Shown here: positions 42,689 to 51,550 of the stretch, piece after piece
How positions within the stretch are numbered: position 1 is the first letter of the stretch
Layout: each line of letters opens with the position of its first letter
Assembly (NCBI GenBank): GCA_013141415.1
Contig: JABFQY010000006.1
Location: 107,151 to 171,150 of the forward strand
Source of the DNA: Kiritimatiellaceae bacterium
GTDB lineage: Bacteria > Verrucomicrobiota > Kiritimatiellia > Kiritimatiellales > Tichowtungiaceae
DNA length: 64,000 bases
Reading direction: 5' to 3'
Translations under genes and position numbers: made by a program
The notes under the pieces: generated by a model
Seen by the model: the letters and a program-made list of their open reading frames with translations, nothing else
Databases searched by the model: none
Told to the model about the DNA's origin: nothing

Positions 42689-43423
42689 ATGAAAAAAATC
42701 CGTTTAGACCAGTTGCTGGTAGAAAAAGGCCTTGCCGAAAGCCGCGAAAAAGCCAAGCGGCTGATTCTGGCCGGACAGGTTCTGGTTGGCGGACAGCCAG
42801 CCTCAAAACCCGGACATGCAATTCTGCCAGATCATGAAATCGTACTGAAAGAAACCGAACGGTTCGTCAGCCGCGGCGGCGAAAAACTTGAAGGCGCAAT
42901 GGACGCTTTCCCGATCAAACTGACCGGCAAAGTCTGCCTGGATGTCGGCTCCTCCACTGGCGGCTTCACCGACTGCATGCTCCAGCACGGCGCAACCAAG
43001 GTTTACGCCATCGACGTCGGCAAAGGCCAACTGCACTGGAAACTGCGCGAAGACCCGCGCGTCATCGTCATGGAGGGCGTGAATGCCCGCCACCTGACAC
43101 CAACCGACCTGCCGGAGCTGGCCGACTTCGCCTCGATTGACACGTCCTTTATTTCACTGACCAACATACTGCCCGCCGTTAAAGGGCTGCTGAAATCCGG
43201 CGGAGAAATCGTCTCGCTGATCAAGCCGCAGTTCGAAGCCGGCAAAGAAGATGTGGATAAAGGACGCGGCGTCATCACCGATCCGGCAATTCACGAAGCC
43301 GTAATTGCCAAAGTCCGGAAGTTTGGAACGGACGATCTAAAACTCGAATGGCTCGGCCTATCTACGTCACCGCTCAAGGGACCGAAGGGGAACATTGAGT
43401 TCCTCGCCTACTGGAGAAAGTAA
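42689..43423 (+). CDS. tlyA: TlyA-family rRNA 2'-O-methyltransferase
   Basis: The 244-residue protein has an N-terminal S4 RNA-binding domain (IRLDQLLVEKGLAESREKAKRLI) and a FtsJ-like methyltransferase domain with CLDVGSSTGGFTDCMLQ as SAM motif and KDxKE-type residues further on (K in LIKPQFE). TlyA enzymes modify 16S and/or 23S rRNA and affect capreomycin sensitivity; older annotation calls them hemolysin A. ATG 42689 at MKKIRLDQ is chosen. The 3' end overlaps the convergent epmA by 57 bases. Confidence 0.92.
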   Translation: MKKIRLDQLLVEKGLAESREKAKRLILAGQVLVGGQPASKPGHAILPDHEIVLKETERFVSRGGEKLEGAMDAFPIKLTGKVCLDVGSSTGGFTDCMLQHGATKVYAIDVGKGQLHWKLREDPRVIVMEGVNARHLTPTDLPELADFASIDTSFISLTNILPAVKGLLKSGGEIVSLIKPQFEAGKEDVDKGRGVITDPAIHEAVIAKVRKFGTDDLKLEWLGLSTSPLKGPKGNIEFLAYWRK

Positions 43424-44284
43424 GTCGCGGAAAGGCAGAATATCGTCGAGAGTCGTGGCGCCGGTGACAGCCATTAGGAGGCGGTCGATTCCCAGCGCGC
43501 AACCGCCGGACGGCGGCATTTTTTTCAGACACCGGATAAATTCCTCATCGATTGGGTAAACGATTTTGCCGAGTGCTTTGCGTTGCGCGCCCCACTTTTC
43601 AAATCGGGCGCGCTGTTCGTCCGGATCGGTCAGCTCGCTGTAGGCATTGGCGATTTCGATACCACCGAGATAAAGCTCCCAGCGTTCGGCGACTTTCGGA
43701 TTATCCGGTTTAAGCCGCGCCAGCGCACAGCATTCGGCAGGGTAATCTTCCAGAATCACCGGTGCATCTTTCGGCAGGTTCGGTTCGATTTTTTCGACCA
43801 TGTCGAAGTCAAAGCGGTCGGCATCAAAGTTTTCAACCGGATTCCAGCCGGCGAATTCTTCATAGACTTCGGCGATGGTAAAAATTTTCCAATCATCGGA
43901 AGTTCCGCCGGGTGAGGTCACCCGGCCTACAGCGGCCAGTAAGCGCTGAAGATCGCCCAGCATGACGTTGTAGTCGCCGCCCGCGCGGTACCATTCGAGC
44001 ATGGTGTATTCGGGATGGTGGCGGTCGCCGCACTCGCCCTGCCGGAAACATTTGCCGATTTCAAAAATTTTCTGTGCGCCCTCCGCCAGCAGTTTTTTAT
44101 GGTAGAGCTCCGGCGAGGTGCGCAACCAGAGGTCGCCGGACGGCTCGGCATCAATATGCAGTTCCATGCACGGCGTTCTCATCCGGATCGGCGTTTCGAC
44201 TTCGACGAAGCCTTCGGAATGAAAAAACGCCCGGATGCTTTGCATCAGGGCGTCGCGCACTTTCAATTTTTCAATTGAGGTCAT
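43367..44284 (-). CDS. epmA: EF-P lysyltransferase EpmA (GenX/PoxA), with in-frame palindrome
   Basis: The 305-residue enzyme resembles the catalytic core of class II lysyl-tRNA synthetase without the anticodon domain and attaches beta-lysine to EF-P. Motif 2 reads FEIGKCFRQGECGDRHHPEYTMLEWY; motif 3 is GCALGIDRLLM. About nine residues (RVTSPGGTS, near 119-127) are encoded by a hairpin repeat at 43906-43931. The gene overlaps efp by one base (TGATG). epmB is not in the window. The C-terminus runs 19 residues into the convergent tlyA. Confidence 0.93.
   Translation of the reverse strand: MTSIEKLKVRDALMQSIRAFFHSEGFVEVETPIRMRTPCMELHIDAEPSGDLWLRTSPELYHKKLLAEGAQKIFEIGKCFRQGECGDRHHPEYTMLEWYRAGGDYNVMLGDLQRLLAAVGRVTSPGGTSDDWKIFTIAEVYEEFAGWNPVENFDADRFDFDMVEKIEPNLPKDAPVILEDYPAECCALARLKPDNPKVAERWELYLGGIEIANAYSELTDPDEQRARFEKWGAQRKALGKIVYPIDEEFIRCLKKMPPSGGCALGIDRLLMAVTGATTLDDILPFRDLLSPVGEELNVPLRSLER
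43906..43931 (-). repeat. Hairpin repeat inside epmA
   Basis: On the minus strand TGTAGG precedes a stem CCGGGTG/CACCCGG with loop ACCT. It matches the intergenic copies at 56828-56853 and 56870-56895 in 25 of 26 bases; only the first loop base differs. Confidence 0.88.
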
Positions 44285-44853
44285 CAGGCTTTGGAGACGC
44301 GGTCGGAATATTCGCCGGTGCGGGTGTCGATACGAACGACGTCACCTTCGTTAATGAAGATCGGCACCTGGAATTCATAGCCGTTGTCGATCCTAGCCGG
44401 TTTCTGAACATTGCCGCTGGCGGTATTGCCGCGGGCACCCGGTTCCGTCTCGGTGATAATCTTTTCGATGAAGGTCGGCAGGCTGATATCCAGAGCTTTT
44501 TCTTTATGGAAGAGAATATCCACTTCCATCTCTTCGACAATGAAGTACTGGTTCTGGCCGAGCTGTTCAGCGGTCAGGTGGATTTCTTCGAAGGTGTCGT
44601 TGTCGGAGAAAACAAAGTCGTCGCCGTTGTGGTAGGAGAACGTGAAGGTGCGGGATTCCAGATTGGCCTTTTCCACTTTGTCGCCGGAGCGGTAGCTCTT
44701 TTCGAAGGTGCTGCCGGTGGCCAGATTTTTGATTTTGCAACGGTAGATGGCCTGACCTTTGCCGGGCTTGGAGAACTGGAAATCGGTGACGATGCAAGGA
44801 GCGCCATCGATTTCAATTTTCAGCCCTTTTTTCAGTTCGGATACTTCGTACAT
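44284..44853 (-). CDS. efp: Translation elongation factor P
   Basis: The 189-residue protein relieves ribosome stalling at polyproline. The domain I loop reads KPGKGQA with Lys32 at the position modified by EpmA in Escherichia coli (Lys34). The C-terminal signature VPIFINEGDVVRIDTRTGEY is present. efp is followed immediately by epmA, which supports lysylation as the maturation route. The response-regulator gene ends 70 bases upstream on the same strand. Confidence 0.97.
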   Translation of the reverse strand: MYEVSELKKGLKIEIDGAPCIVTDFQFSKPGKGQAIYRCKIKNLATGSTFEKSYRSGDKVEKANLESRTFTFSYHNGDDFVFSDNDTFEEIHLTAEQLGQNQYFIVEEMEVDILFHKEKALDISLPTFIEKIITETEPGARGNTASGNVQKPARIDNGYEFQVPIFINEGDVVRIDTRTGEYSDRVSKA

Positions 44854-44923
44854 GGTTTTCTCCTGGGAAAATTAAGCGGCGGATTATCCATAAATCACTG
44901 GAAAAGGAAAGGGATTTTTCGCG

Positions 44924-45523
44924 TCAGGCGGACTCGTCGCCGGAAGCAATTCTAAGCTTTTCAATCCGGTAGCGCAGGATGCGGCGGGTGGTGCCAAGAA
45001 CCTTCGCGGCGCGGGTCTGAACGCCGTCAGCATGCTGCAAGGCTTTCTCAATCAGGCGGCGCTCAAAATCCTCAAGAACTTTTTTCATAGGCCGACCGTC
45101 CGGCTCCGCCACGAAGGGACGGCGGGCCAGTTCGCGCTTGAGTCCGGCAACCTGATACTTCAAGTCGTTCAGGTGCAGTGCGCGGGCGACAACCAGGCGG
45201 AGTTCGTCGATGTCGAACGGTTTACGAATAAAATCGGACGCCCCCAGTTCGAGCGCTTTAAGGACCGGTTTGATGGAGGCCGCGCCGCTGATCATAACCA
45301 CCGGCAGTTGCGGGTGTGTGTGGCGCACAATCTGCAGAAACTCGACTCCGTTGGCCCCGGGCAGAATAATGTCGAGAAGCATCACGTCGGGCTCCTGCTG
45401 TTGAAGCAGGACAGCGGCCTCTTCAGCGGAGAGCGCCGTGCTGATTTCGTAAAGCCCGCCGAAAACTACACGTAGCGATTCGAGCAGATGAAGGTCGTCG
45501 TCCACGATAAGAAGCTTTTTCAT
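44924..45523 (-). CDS. Response regulator with Fis-type DNA-binding domain
   Basis: A 199-residue regulator. The receiver domain has DDD near residue 8, the phospho-acceptor Asp in VMLLDIILPG (about residue 53), Thr/Ser in MISGAAS and Lys in FIRKPFD. A linker leads to a C-terminal Fis-type helix-turn-helix (FERRLIEKALQHADGVQTRAAKVLGTTRRILRYRIEKL). There is no sigma-54-interacting AAA domain, as in ActR/PrrA-like regulators. The start overlaps the kinase stop by four bases; it is therefore the likely output of the two kinases upstream. Confidence 0.9.
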   Translation of the reverse strand: MKKLLIVDDDLHLLESLRVVFGGLYEISTALSAEEAAVLLQQQEPDVMLLDIILPGANGVEFLQIVRHTHPQLPVVMISGAASIKPVLKALELGASDFIRKPFDIDELRLVVARALHLNDLKYQVAGLKRELARRPFVAEPDGRPMKKVLEDFERRLIEKALQHADGVQTRAAKVLGTTRRILRYRIEKLRIASGDESA

Positions 45524-47505
45524 GCGGCGCCGCCTTCCCCGCCGTCGAGCGCGGGCAGTGAAAGACGCACAACCGTTCCGGTTGCGCCGCTATCAATAGC
45601 AACCAGTCCGCCGTGATCAATCATCGTGCGCCGGACAATCGGAAGCCCCAGCCCTACGCCGCGCGCCTTGGTGGTGCAGAAAGGCGAAAAAACCTTTTCG
45701 TGCTGATCGGCAGGAATACCGGTGCCGTTATCGCACACTTCAATGATAACGGCGGAACGTCCGGTGCCGATTTCGCCCGCAAAAGCTTTGAGCGAAACTT
45801 TCGGCTGCGCGACACCTTCGACCGCTGTGAAAGCGTTATGCAGAAGGCGGGAAATGGAATCGGCCAGAACATCAATATCGCCTTCAATGGACGGCAGTCC
45901 GGACTCCACTTCAACGCCGACTTCTTTCGGAACTGCATCGCCGTTACGCGCTTTGAACAGCGCGGTTTTAATCAGCTCGCCCGTGCTGAGCGGCGCAAAC
46001 CGGAGCGTCGGCGGGTTGGCGTATGCGTCGAGCTGGTCAATCATGCCGTTCAAACGGGCGACTTCCTGCGTGGTGAGATCGCGGAACTGGGTGCGGAATT
46101 CTTCGTCGCCGTAGCGTTCCGGCAGGAGCTGGGAAAAGGTGCTGATGGCCACGAGCGGATTACGTACTTCGTGTGAAATGGCTGTGGCCAGTTCATTCCA
46201 GAACGTGGCGCGTTCGAGGTTGTTCTGTTTTTCGCGCAGAATCCGTTCTTCGGTCAGATCATTCAACACGGCCATAGCGCCCATGCATTGTCCGTTTTGC
46301 TGGAGACGGCGAATCTGAATGGAAAGTCCGCGGTGAGTGCGCGGCTCGGTCCACTCAACCGGACCGACCGCTTTTTCACCGGCCATGCAGCGATTGAGCA
46401 GCGAGGCGATGTAACTCGAAAGCTTCTCAATCGGACGCCCGATGAGGTCGGCGGCGGTCACATGAAGAAGCGTTTCGGCACCGCTGTTAAACCAGCGAAT
46501 GGCGCCGTCGGCTCCGGCGGCGATAATGCCAACCGGAATGGCCTGCAACAGATTTTCAGCGAGCGCCTTTTGAATGGCGATGCTCTCGTGCAACAGAGAG
46601 TTTTCGATGGTGACAGAAACCTGTTCGGCAAGAAGAGTCAGTTCTTCAATATCACGCTGCTCAAACGGCGCGCCCGACGAAGAACGTCCGATACAGAGCC
46701 AGCCGTTGAGTCGTTCACGTCCAAAGAGCGGCAGGATGGCTTCCGCGCCGGCGAGATCGAGCATTTTTTCGAGCAACAGACGTTCTTCCATTGATTCGAT
46801 GTGCCGAAGCATAGAGCGGGAGATGCTGTGTGCGTGAATCTGAAGCCACTGTACGAACGGATGCGTTTTTTTAAATTCAAGCGAGCGGGTTTCTTCCATG
46901 CATTTGATGCCGGCGCGGAAGCGGTAGAGTTCGGCGGGCGTGATGGAGAATACAGCAACACGCGAAACGCGCGCGCAGCTGGCGACGCCTTCAACAATAC
47001 TTTCCAGCATGATGCCGATGTTGTCAAAGCGGCGGAAGGCGCTGGAAAAGTGGTAAAGCGACGGCGCAATATTTTCGCGCGACGGAACCGCTGGCGAAGC
47101 AGGACGCTGCAGGGTTTCCTTGAGCACGCGGTTTTCCTGAAGGAGGCGCAAATGAGACTGCGCCTGATCAAACAGGGTCTGTAAGCGCAAACGGTCAACG
47201 TCGCCCGACTCAATGGCATACACCCCGGCTTCAGCGGCGCGCAGTCCCGGATCGGAACGGGCGGATCCCAGCGCAATAATTACAATATCCGGAAACCCTT
47301 TGATCAGATTGGGAAGCAGGGCCAGACAATCTGCGGCGCGCAAATCCATAAAGAGAAGCGTGTCGTGATGCTGCTGCAAAAGCATTTCGACTTCCGCCGG
47401 ATCGCTGACATGCCGCACGGCGGAACGCGAATGAAGATAGCCGCGTATGCGTTGAAGCAGTACGCCGTCCTGCGTGTACATAATGCTGACAGGCAGTGCG
47501 CTCAT
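45520..47505 (-). CDS. Soluble sensor histidine kinase (receiver-like, GAF, PAS)
   Basis: A 661-residue kinase without clear membrane helices. Residues 1-125 resemble a receiver fold but lack a convincing phospho-acceptor set. A GAF domain (about 150-310) and a PAS domain (about 315-420, AIPVGIIAAGADGAIRWFNSGAE) follow. The H-box is AISHEVRNPLVAISTFSQLLPE near residue 443, with N-box LLHNAFTAVE and G-boxes DNGTGIPADQHEKVFSPF and GVGLGLPIVR. It overlaps the response-regulator gene and the preceding kinase gene by four bases each. Confidence 0.9.
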   Translation of the reverse strand: MSALPVSIMYTQDGVLLQRIRGYLHSRSAVRHVSDPAEVEMLLQQHHDTLLFMDLRAADCLALLPNLIKGFPDIVIIALGSARSDPGLRAAEAGVYAIESGDVDRLRLQTLFDQAQSHLRLLQENRVLKETLQRPASPAVPSRENIAPSLYHFSSAFRRFDNIGIMLESIVEGVASCARVSRVAVFSITPAELYRFRAGIKCMEETRSLEFKKTHPFVQWLQIHAHSISRSMLRHIESMEERLLLEKMLDLAGAEAILPLFGRERLNGWLCIGRSSSGAPFEQRDIEELTLLAEQVSVTIENSLLHESIAIQKALAENLLQAIPVGIIAAGADGAIRWFNSGAETLLHVTAADLIGRPIEKLSSYIASLLNRCMAGEKAVGPVEWTEPRTHRGLSIQIRRLQQNGQCMGAMAVLNDLTEERILREKQNNLERATFWNELATAISHEVRNPLVAISTFSQLLPERYGDEEFRTQFRDLTTQEVARLNGMIDQLDAYANPPTLRFAPLSTGELIKTALFKARNGDAVPKEVGVEVESGLPSIEGDIDVLADSISRLLHNAFTAVEGVAQPKVSLKAFAGEIGTGRSAVIIEVCDNGTGIPADQHEKVFSPFCTTKARGVGLGLPIVRRTMIDHGGLVAIDSGATGTVVRLSLPALDGGEGGAA

Positions 47506-49985
47506 TCTTCTTTTTTCTCCTGCGTTTTCAACAACGGGAATTGCACACGAAACACCGTGCCCTTCCCTTTTTCGCTTTCTACATCAATCACACCATTGTG
47601 TTCCTGAATAATTCCGTGCGAGACGGAAAGGCCCAACCCGACACCATCCTCTTTGGTGGTAAAGAACGGATCGAAAATCTTGCTCAAGTTCTCCGGAGCA
47701 ATACCGCAGCCGGTATCCTGAATATCCACCTGAATGCAGTCGCCAGACTGGGCTCCGCTCATCAGCGGAATATTGACGTTTGCGGTTCGTACTGTCAGGG
47801 CTCCGCCCTTCTCCATCGCGTGAACGGCATTGAGGAAAAAATTAACGAATGTCTGGTTCAACTGCTCGGCATCGGCTTCGATGATGTGCCGCTTAGCGCC
47901 TAGATTGCGTTCCAGTTTTATTGCGTGCTGAGCCAGTTGCTGCTCAGCCAGTCTCAGAGAGTTTTCAATGATTTCGTGCAGGGAAACCGGCTTCAGCGAG
48001 GCTTTAGCCGGGCGGGCAAAGTTGAGCAACCGGTTAACGATGGTATCAATACGCTTCACTTCCTGGCCGACCAGATCAAAGAACGTGTGACGGAAGTCGG
48101 CGTCGTTATGCTGCTGAGGAAGAAGCTGGGTGAAGGTTTTGATGGTAACCAGCGGGTTTTTAATTTCGTGCGCCATGCCTGCCGAAAGCGTCCCGATGCT
48201 TGAAAGACGATCGGTGCGGCGGATCTGCTCCTCCATTTTCTTCAATGTGGTCATGTCGTTAAATACCACCAGCGCGCCAAGAAGATTCCCGGTGTGCCCG
48301 CGGAATATGGAACCGCTAACGCGGATTGGAACTTCTTCGCCATCAAGCGGAATGGACATATCCCGGTCGCGGAATCCGGCCTGTGTATTCAAAATTGCTT
48401 CCAGTCCTTCAACCAAAGCTGGCGACAGCACATTCATGGGGCGGTCCACTACGGCGGACTCATCCAGTCCTGTCAGCTTTTGAGCGCGCCGATTAAACAC
48501 TGTAACCATGTGATCGGAATTAACCGCTACGATACCGCTGGTGAGCGAATCGAGCAGAATTTCGTTATAAATTTTTCCGTTTTGAACCGTGGTGTAGAGA
48601 CTTGCATTTTCCAGCGCCACCGCCAGCTGGTCGCAAAGAAGCTGCAACGCCCGCTGATCTCGAAGGTCATAAATGCGTCCGGACTTTTTAGATCCAAGCA
48701 GGAGAACGGATTTCAGATCATTCCGCAGAAATATTCCGAGAGCCAGAACCGCTCCGAATGCATCCAGATCACCTTTGGCACCGATAACAGCCGGTGTCGG
48801 CCGCATGCGATCCAGCGTGTCGGCGGTAAAAGGCTCGTGATCTCTCTTCAGCAATTTGATGATCGAGCTTTCGGATTTAAGCACGAGCTTCTTCTCGTCC
48901 GCAGGATAAAACTGCTTATAAGATCCTCCGCTCTGAGCTCTCAGCAGAAATACGGCACTCACCCCGAACGCATCCCTGACCAGTCCGGAAAACTGATCGG
49001 TCAAATTTTCTTCTGTTGAAACCTCCTGAAAAACATGCGCCGCACGGACGAGGACTTCATCAACATTTAGAAGGTCGGCCGATGCAAAAAGACGATGCGA
49101 AACGGTCTGCATCCAGCCGTGCGCCGGAACTACAGAAAACGCCACAACCAGCGCCGCCAGCAGGTGAGAAAGATAGGTCGTATCAGGAACCATCCATAGA
49201 AACAAGAAGCGACCAATCCACTCACAAAAAACGTACAGCCCTATCAGGTAAGCGGCCATAAGCATGTATGCCAATATGCGCTGGAGTACCGCCGGGACGG
49301 CCATGATTCGCTGTGTTGCGATGCCGTAGGTAACAAAACCATCAAGTGCAAGTACTGATAACGGGACGAATCTGCTAAGTTCCTGATTATGGGTTGCTTC
49401 TGCGATAATTAACAGGACGATGCCTGCAATAAAACTCGCAGTGCATCCCATTTGAAGGAATTGAATTTCCGCCCGCTGCACCCCGGAGTTACGTTTAGCG
49501 GCCCGCCAAAATCCGATTGATAAAGCGACAATTACTACGACGAAAAATGCCATAAACAAAACGAATCCCCACCCATACTTCGTTGGTGGTACCATCTCAG
49601 TTGCTGATGCACTTCTAGCAGACAAAACAAATACCGGCGAATGGCACAAGGCAACTACCGATAAACACGCAATCAGCCAATACCGCAACCGGCTTAGCAC
49701 TCGAATTATTGTTATAGACGGATCAACAATTGAAATGTGAACTAGGAATACGCCTAGAGGTATCATCGCCGCAAAGGCTGATGTTTGGCGCACCCAAAAT
49801 AAGACCATAGATTCGGACTGCTGAAGGGAACAGGCGAACATTGCCCCAAGCCACAGCACCATCAGAAATGTAAGAGAAAAAAAACTGACATTAACCGCCC
49901 GTTTCGGATTGGACAGCAAGACGAACAAACCCAATGTCGTATTCCCGACTAACGCTACTAAGATGACAATTTGAAAAAGATTCAC
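47502..49985 (-). CDS. Membrane sensor histidine kinase (7TM-type input, GAF, PAS)
   Basis: An 827-residue kinase. The first 290 residues hold seven or eight hydrophobic helices of the HisKA_7TM kind (for example LVALVGNTTLGLFVLL and VLALDGFVTYGIATQRIMAV). A GAF domain (about 310-460) and a PAS domain (DSLTSGIVAVNSDHMVTVFN) precede the H-box MAHEIKNPLVTIKTFTQLLPQ (about 607), N-box FLNAVHAMEKGG and DTGCGIAPENLSKIFDPFFTTKEDGVGLGLS. The layout resembles PrsK of exosortase systems, but no exosortase is seen here. The 5' third is noticeably A+T-richer. Start overlaps the ketoacyl-synthase gene stop. Confidence 0.9.
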   Translation of the reverse strand: MNLFQIVILVALVGNTTLGLFVLLSNPKRAVNVSFFSLTFLMVLWLGAMFACSLQQSESMVLFWVRQTSAFAAMIPLGVFLVHISIVDPSITIIRVLSRLRYWLIACLSVVALCHSPVFVLSARSASATEMVPPTKYGWGFVLFMAFFVVVIVALSIGFWRAAKRNSGVQRAEIQFLQMGCTASFIAGIVLLIIAEATHNQELSRFVPLSVLALDGFVTYGIATQRIMAVPAVLQRILAYMLMAAYLIGLYVFCEWIGRFLFLWMVPDTTYLSHLLAALVVAFSVVPAHGWMQTVSHRLFASADLLNVDEVLVRAAHVFQEVSTEENLTDQFSGLVRDAFGVSAVFLLRAQSGGSYKQFYPADEKKLVLKSESSIIKLLKRDHEPFTADTLDRMRPTPAVIGAKGDLDAFGAVLALGIFLRNDLKSVLLLGSKKSGRIYDLRDQRALQLLCDQLAVALENASLYTTVQNGKIYNEILLDSLTSGIVAVNSDHMVTVFNRRAQKLTGLDESAVVDRPMNVLSPALVEGLEAILNTQAGFRDRDMSIPLDGEEVPIRVSGSIFRGHTGNLLGALVVFNDMTTLKKMEEQIRRTDRLSSIGTLSAGMAHEIKNPLVTIKTFTQLLPQQHNDADFRHTFFDLVGQEVKRIDTIVNRLLNFARPAKASLKPVSLHEIIENSLRLAEQQLAQHAIKLERNLGAKRHIIEADAEQLNQTFVNFFLNAVHAMEKGGALTVRTANVNIPLMSGAQSGDCIQVDIQDTGCGIAPENLSKIFDPFFTTKEDGVGLGLSVSHGIIQEHNGVIDVESEKGKGTVFRVQFPLLKTQEKKEE

Positions 49986-51223
49986 GACAAACTCTTCATG
50001 ATTAGCGTGCTGTTCTCTCCGCCCATCCCATGCCCATTAGCCATGGCAACGTTGATTTTTGCACTCCGGGCTTCCAAAGGAACGTGGTCTAAATCGCATT
50101 CAGAATCTGGATTTCGTAGATTTGCGGTCGGAACAATTTTTTGATGCTTAATCATTAACGCACAAGATATGACCTGAAACAGGCCGGCCGCGGCCAGCGG
50201 ATGTCCTGTCACACCACGAATGGAACTGACCGGTATTTGATATGCGCGCTCACCAAACAGCTTTTTAACCCATTCAACCTCAGCCCTGTCACCGCCATGA
50301 TCGCTACAGGCATTCGCACAAATGTAATCTACTTGATCGGGATACATCCCCGCATTAACTAATGCCATGCTCATCGAATGGAATAACCCCTCCATGCCGG
50401 CTGCACCAGGAGTATCAGTAACTGTCGCACCGCCAAGTATCTCCATAAGAGGCTGGGCACCACGCGCTAGAGCGGAATCCAGTCGTTCAAGAACCAGAAA
50501 CCCGGCACCTTCCGAAAGAACAACTCCGCTTCGTTTCGCATCAAAAGGTCGACTTATCTCTTCCGGAGGGAAATCTTTGGATAAAGAAGGGATTCCAGCC
50601 GCAGAAAACCCGGCGACGCCTGTATTGCTTAACGGAGAATCTGCCGCGCCAACAACAACCAAATCCGTTTTCCCTTCTTTAATCATTTTTGTAGCAAGTG
50701 CAACAGCATCTAATCCTGAAGGGCATGCTGAAGAAATTGTCGTCACAGAAGTCTGCACGTCAAAAATTTGAATCATGGCAGCGCTAATGGCATGAGGCTG
50801 GCAGGCTCCAACCATATAAGGCCGAACCCGATCCGCACCGCGAGTCATAATAATTTCTTTTGCAGATTCAATAATATCAGCCGCTGCGCTACATATCCCA
50901 ACCACCAGATGGAGTGGCCCTCGCCCCTTCAAAGATTCTTTGGTTAGCCCTGCATCATCCGCGGCCATCTTGCACGCGACCAACCCAAGTTGGGTTTGGC
51001 GGCCAAGCCGATTGGGTTTGCAACCATTTCCAAAGTGGTCTCTCAAGTTGAACCCTTTAATTTCCCCGGCGATTTTCAGTGGATAGTCTGTGACATCAAA
51101 TAGAGTGATCGGACCAATGCCACTTTTACAGTTGATCAAGGAATCCCAGAAGGCATCCAGACCGATACCGTTGGGAGCAACGACGCCCATACCCGTTACG
51201 ACGACCCTGTTTTGCGGTTCCAC
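49982..51223 (-). CDS. Beta-ketoacyl synthase-like protein lacking the first catalytic histidine
   Basis: The 413-residue protein has the FabF thiolase fold. It keeps Cys167 in SSACPSGLDAV, His341 in GVTGHPLAAAG and the Lys/Glu region SGVVLSEGAGFLVLE. Where FabF has His303 in NAHGTSTP, this protein has Asn304 in CANACSDHGGD, and the C-terminal FGFGGTN loop reads GHGMGGEN. It may therefore decarboxylate poorly or serve as a chain-length or initiation partner. GTG 51223 is preferred: GGAG is five bases upstream and the synthase begins there. It is the first gene of a coupled run with two kinases and a regulator. Low G+C for this window. Confidence 0.88.
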   Translation of the reverse strand: MEPQNRVVVTGMGVVAPNGIGLDAFWDSLINCKSGIGPITLFDVTDYPLKIAGEIKGFNLRDHFGNGCKPNRLGRQTQLGLVACKMAADDAGLTKESLKGRGPLHLVVGICSAAADIIESAKEIIMTRGADRVRPYMVGACQPHAISAAMIQIFDVQTSVTTISSACPSGLDAVALATKMIKEGKTDLVVVGAADSPLSNTGVAGFSAAGIPSLSKDFPPEEISRPFDAKRSGVVLSEGAGFLVLERLDSALARGAQPLMEILGGATVTDTPGAAGMEGLFHSMSMALVNAGMYPDQVDYICANACSDHGGDRAEVEWVKKLFGERAYQIPVSSIRGVTGHPLAAAGLFQVISCALMIKHQKIVPTANLRNPDSECDLDHVPLEARSAKINVAMANGHGMGGENSTLIMKSLS

Positions 51224-51288
51224 GTTTACTCCAAATTTAAAGGCATTAATAGGGGTGTTCAAAAATGTCCATCGGAGAATAGTAGAGG

Positions 51289-51304
51289 TGTACAGATTTG
51301 TACA
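51289..51304. promoter_or_regulatory. Dyad operator 1 (TGTACA-N4-TGTACA)
   Basis: Two TGTACA half-sites separated by GATT, 66 bases upstream of the ketoacyl-synthase GTG. Confidence 0.6.
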
Positions 51305-51361
51305 CTTAAGATTGTGAGGAAAAACTTCACAGGCGCCGGGACGTTTATGGACGGGCAACAT

Positions 51362-51377
51362 TGAACAAATATGTACA
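51362..51377. promoter_or_regulatory. Dyad operator 2 (TGAACA-N4-TGTACA)
   Basis: TGAACA and TGTACA separated by AATA; centre 73 bases from operator 1. Confidence 0.55.
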
Positions 51378-51422
51378 CCCGAATTTCTCCACGGCAAATT
51401 TCATGCTGACAGCAACTGCCCC

Positions 51423-51438
51423 TGTTCATTTGTGTACA
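51423..51438. promoter_or_regulatory. Dyad operator 3 (TGTTCA-N4-TGTACA)
   Basis: TGTTCA and TGTACA separated by TTTG; centre 61 bases from operator 2 and about 120 bases from the FadL start. The remaining intergenic sequence (51224-51550) shows no gene. Confidence 0.55.
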
Positions 51439-51550
51439 TTCATAATTTTTTATATGGAAAAATGAATAAACTGAAACTAGACTGCCCCAACTTCTGCGTA
51501 TGGATTGAACGGCTTCAAACCTGAAATGAAAAAATGGAGACGCTAAGAGC

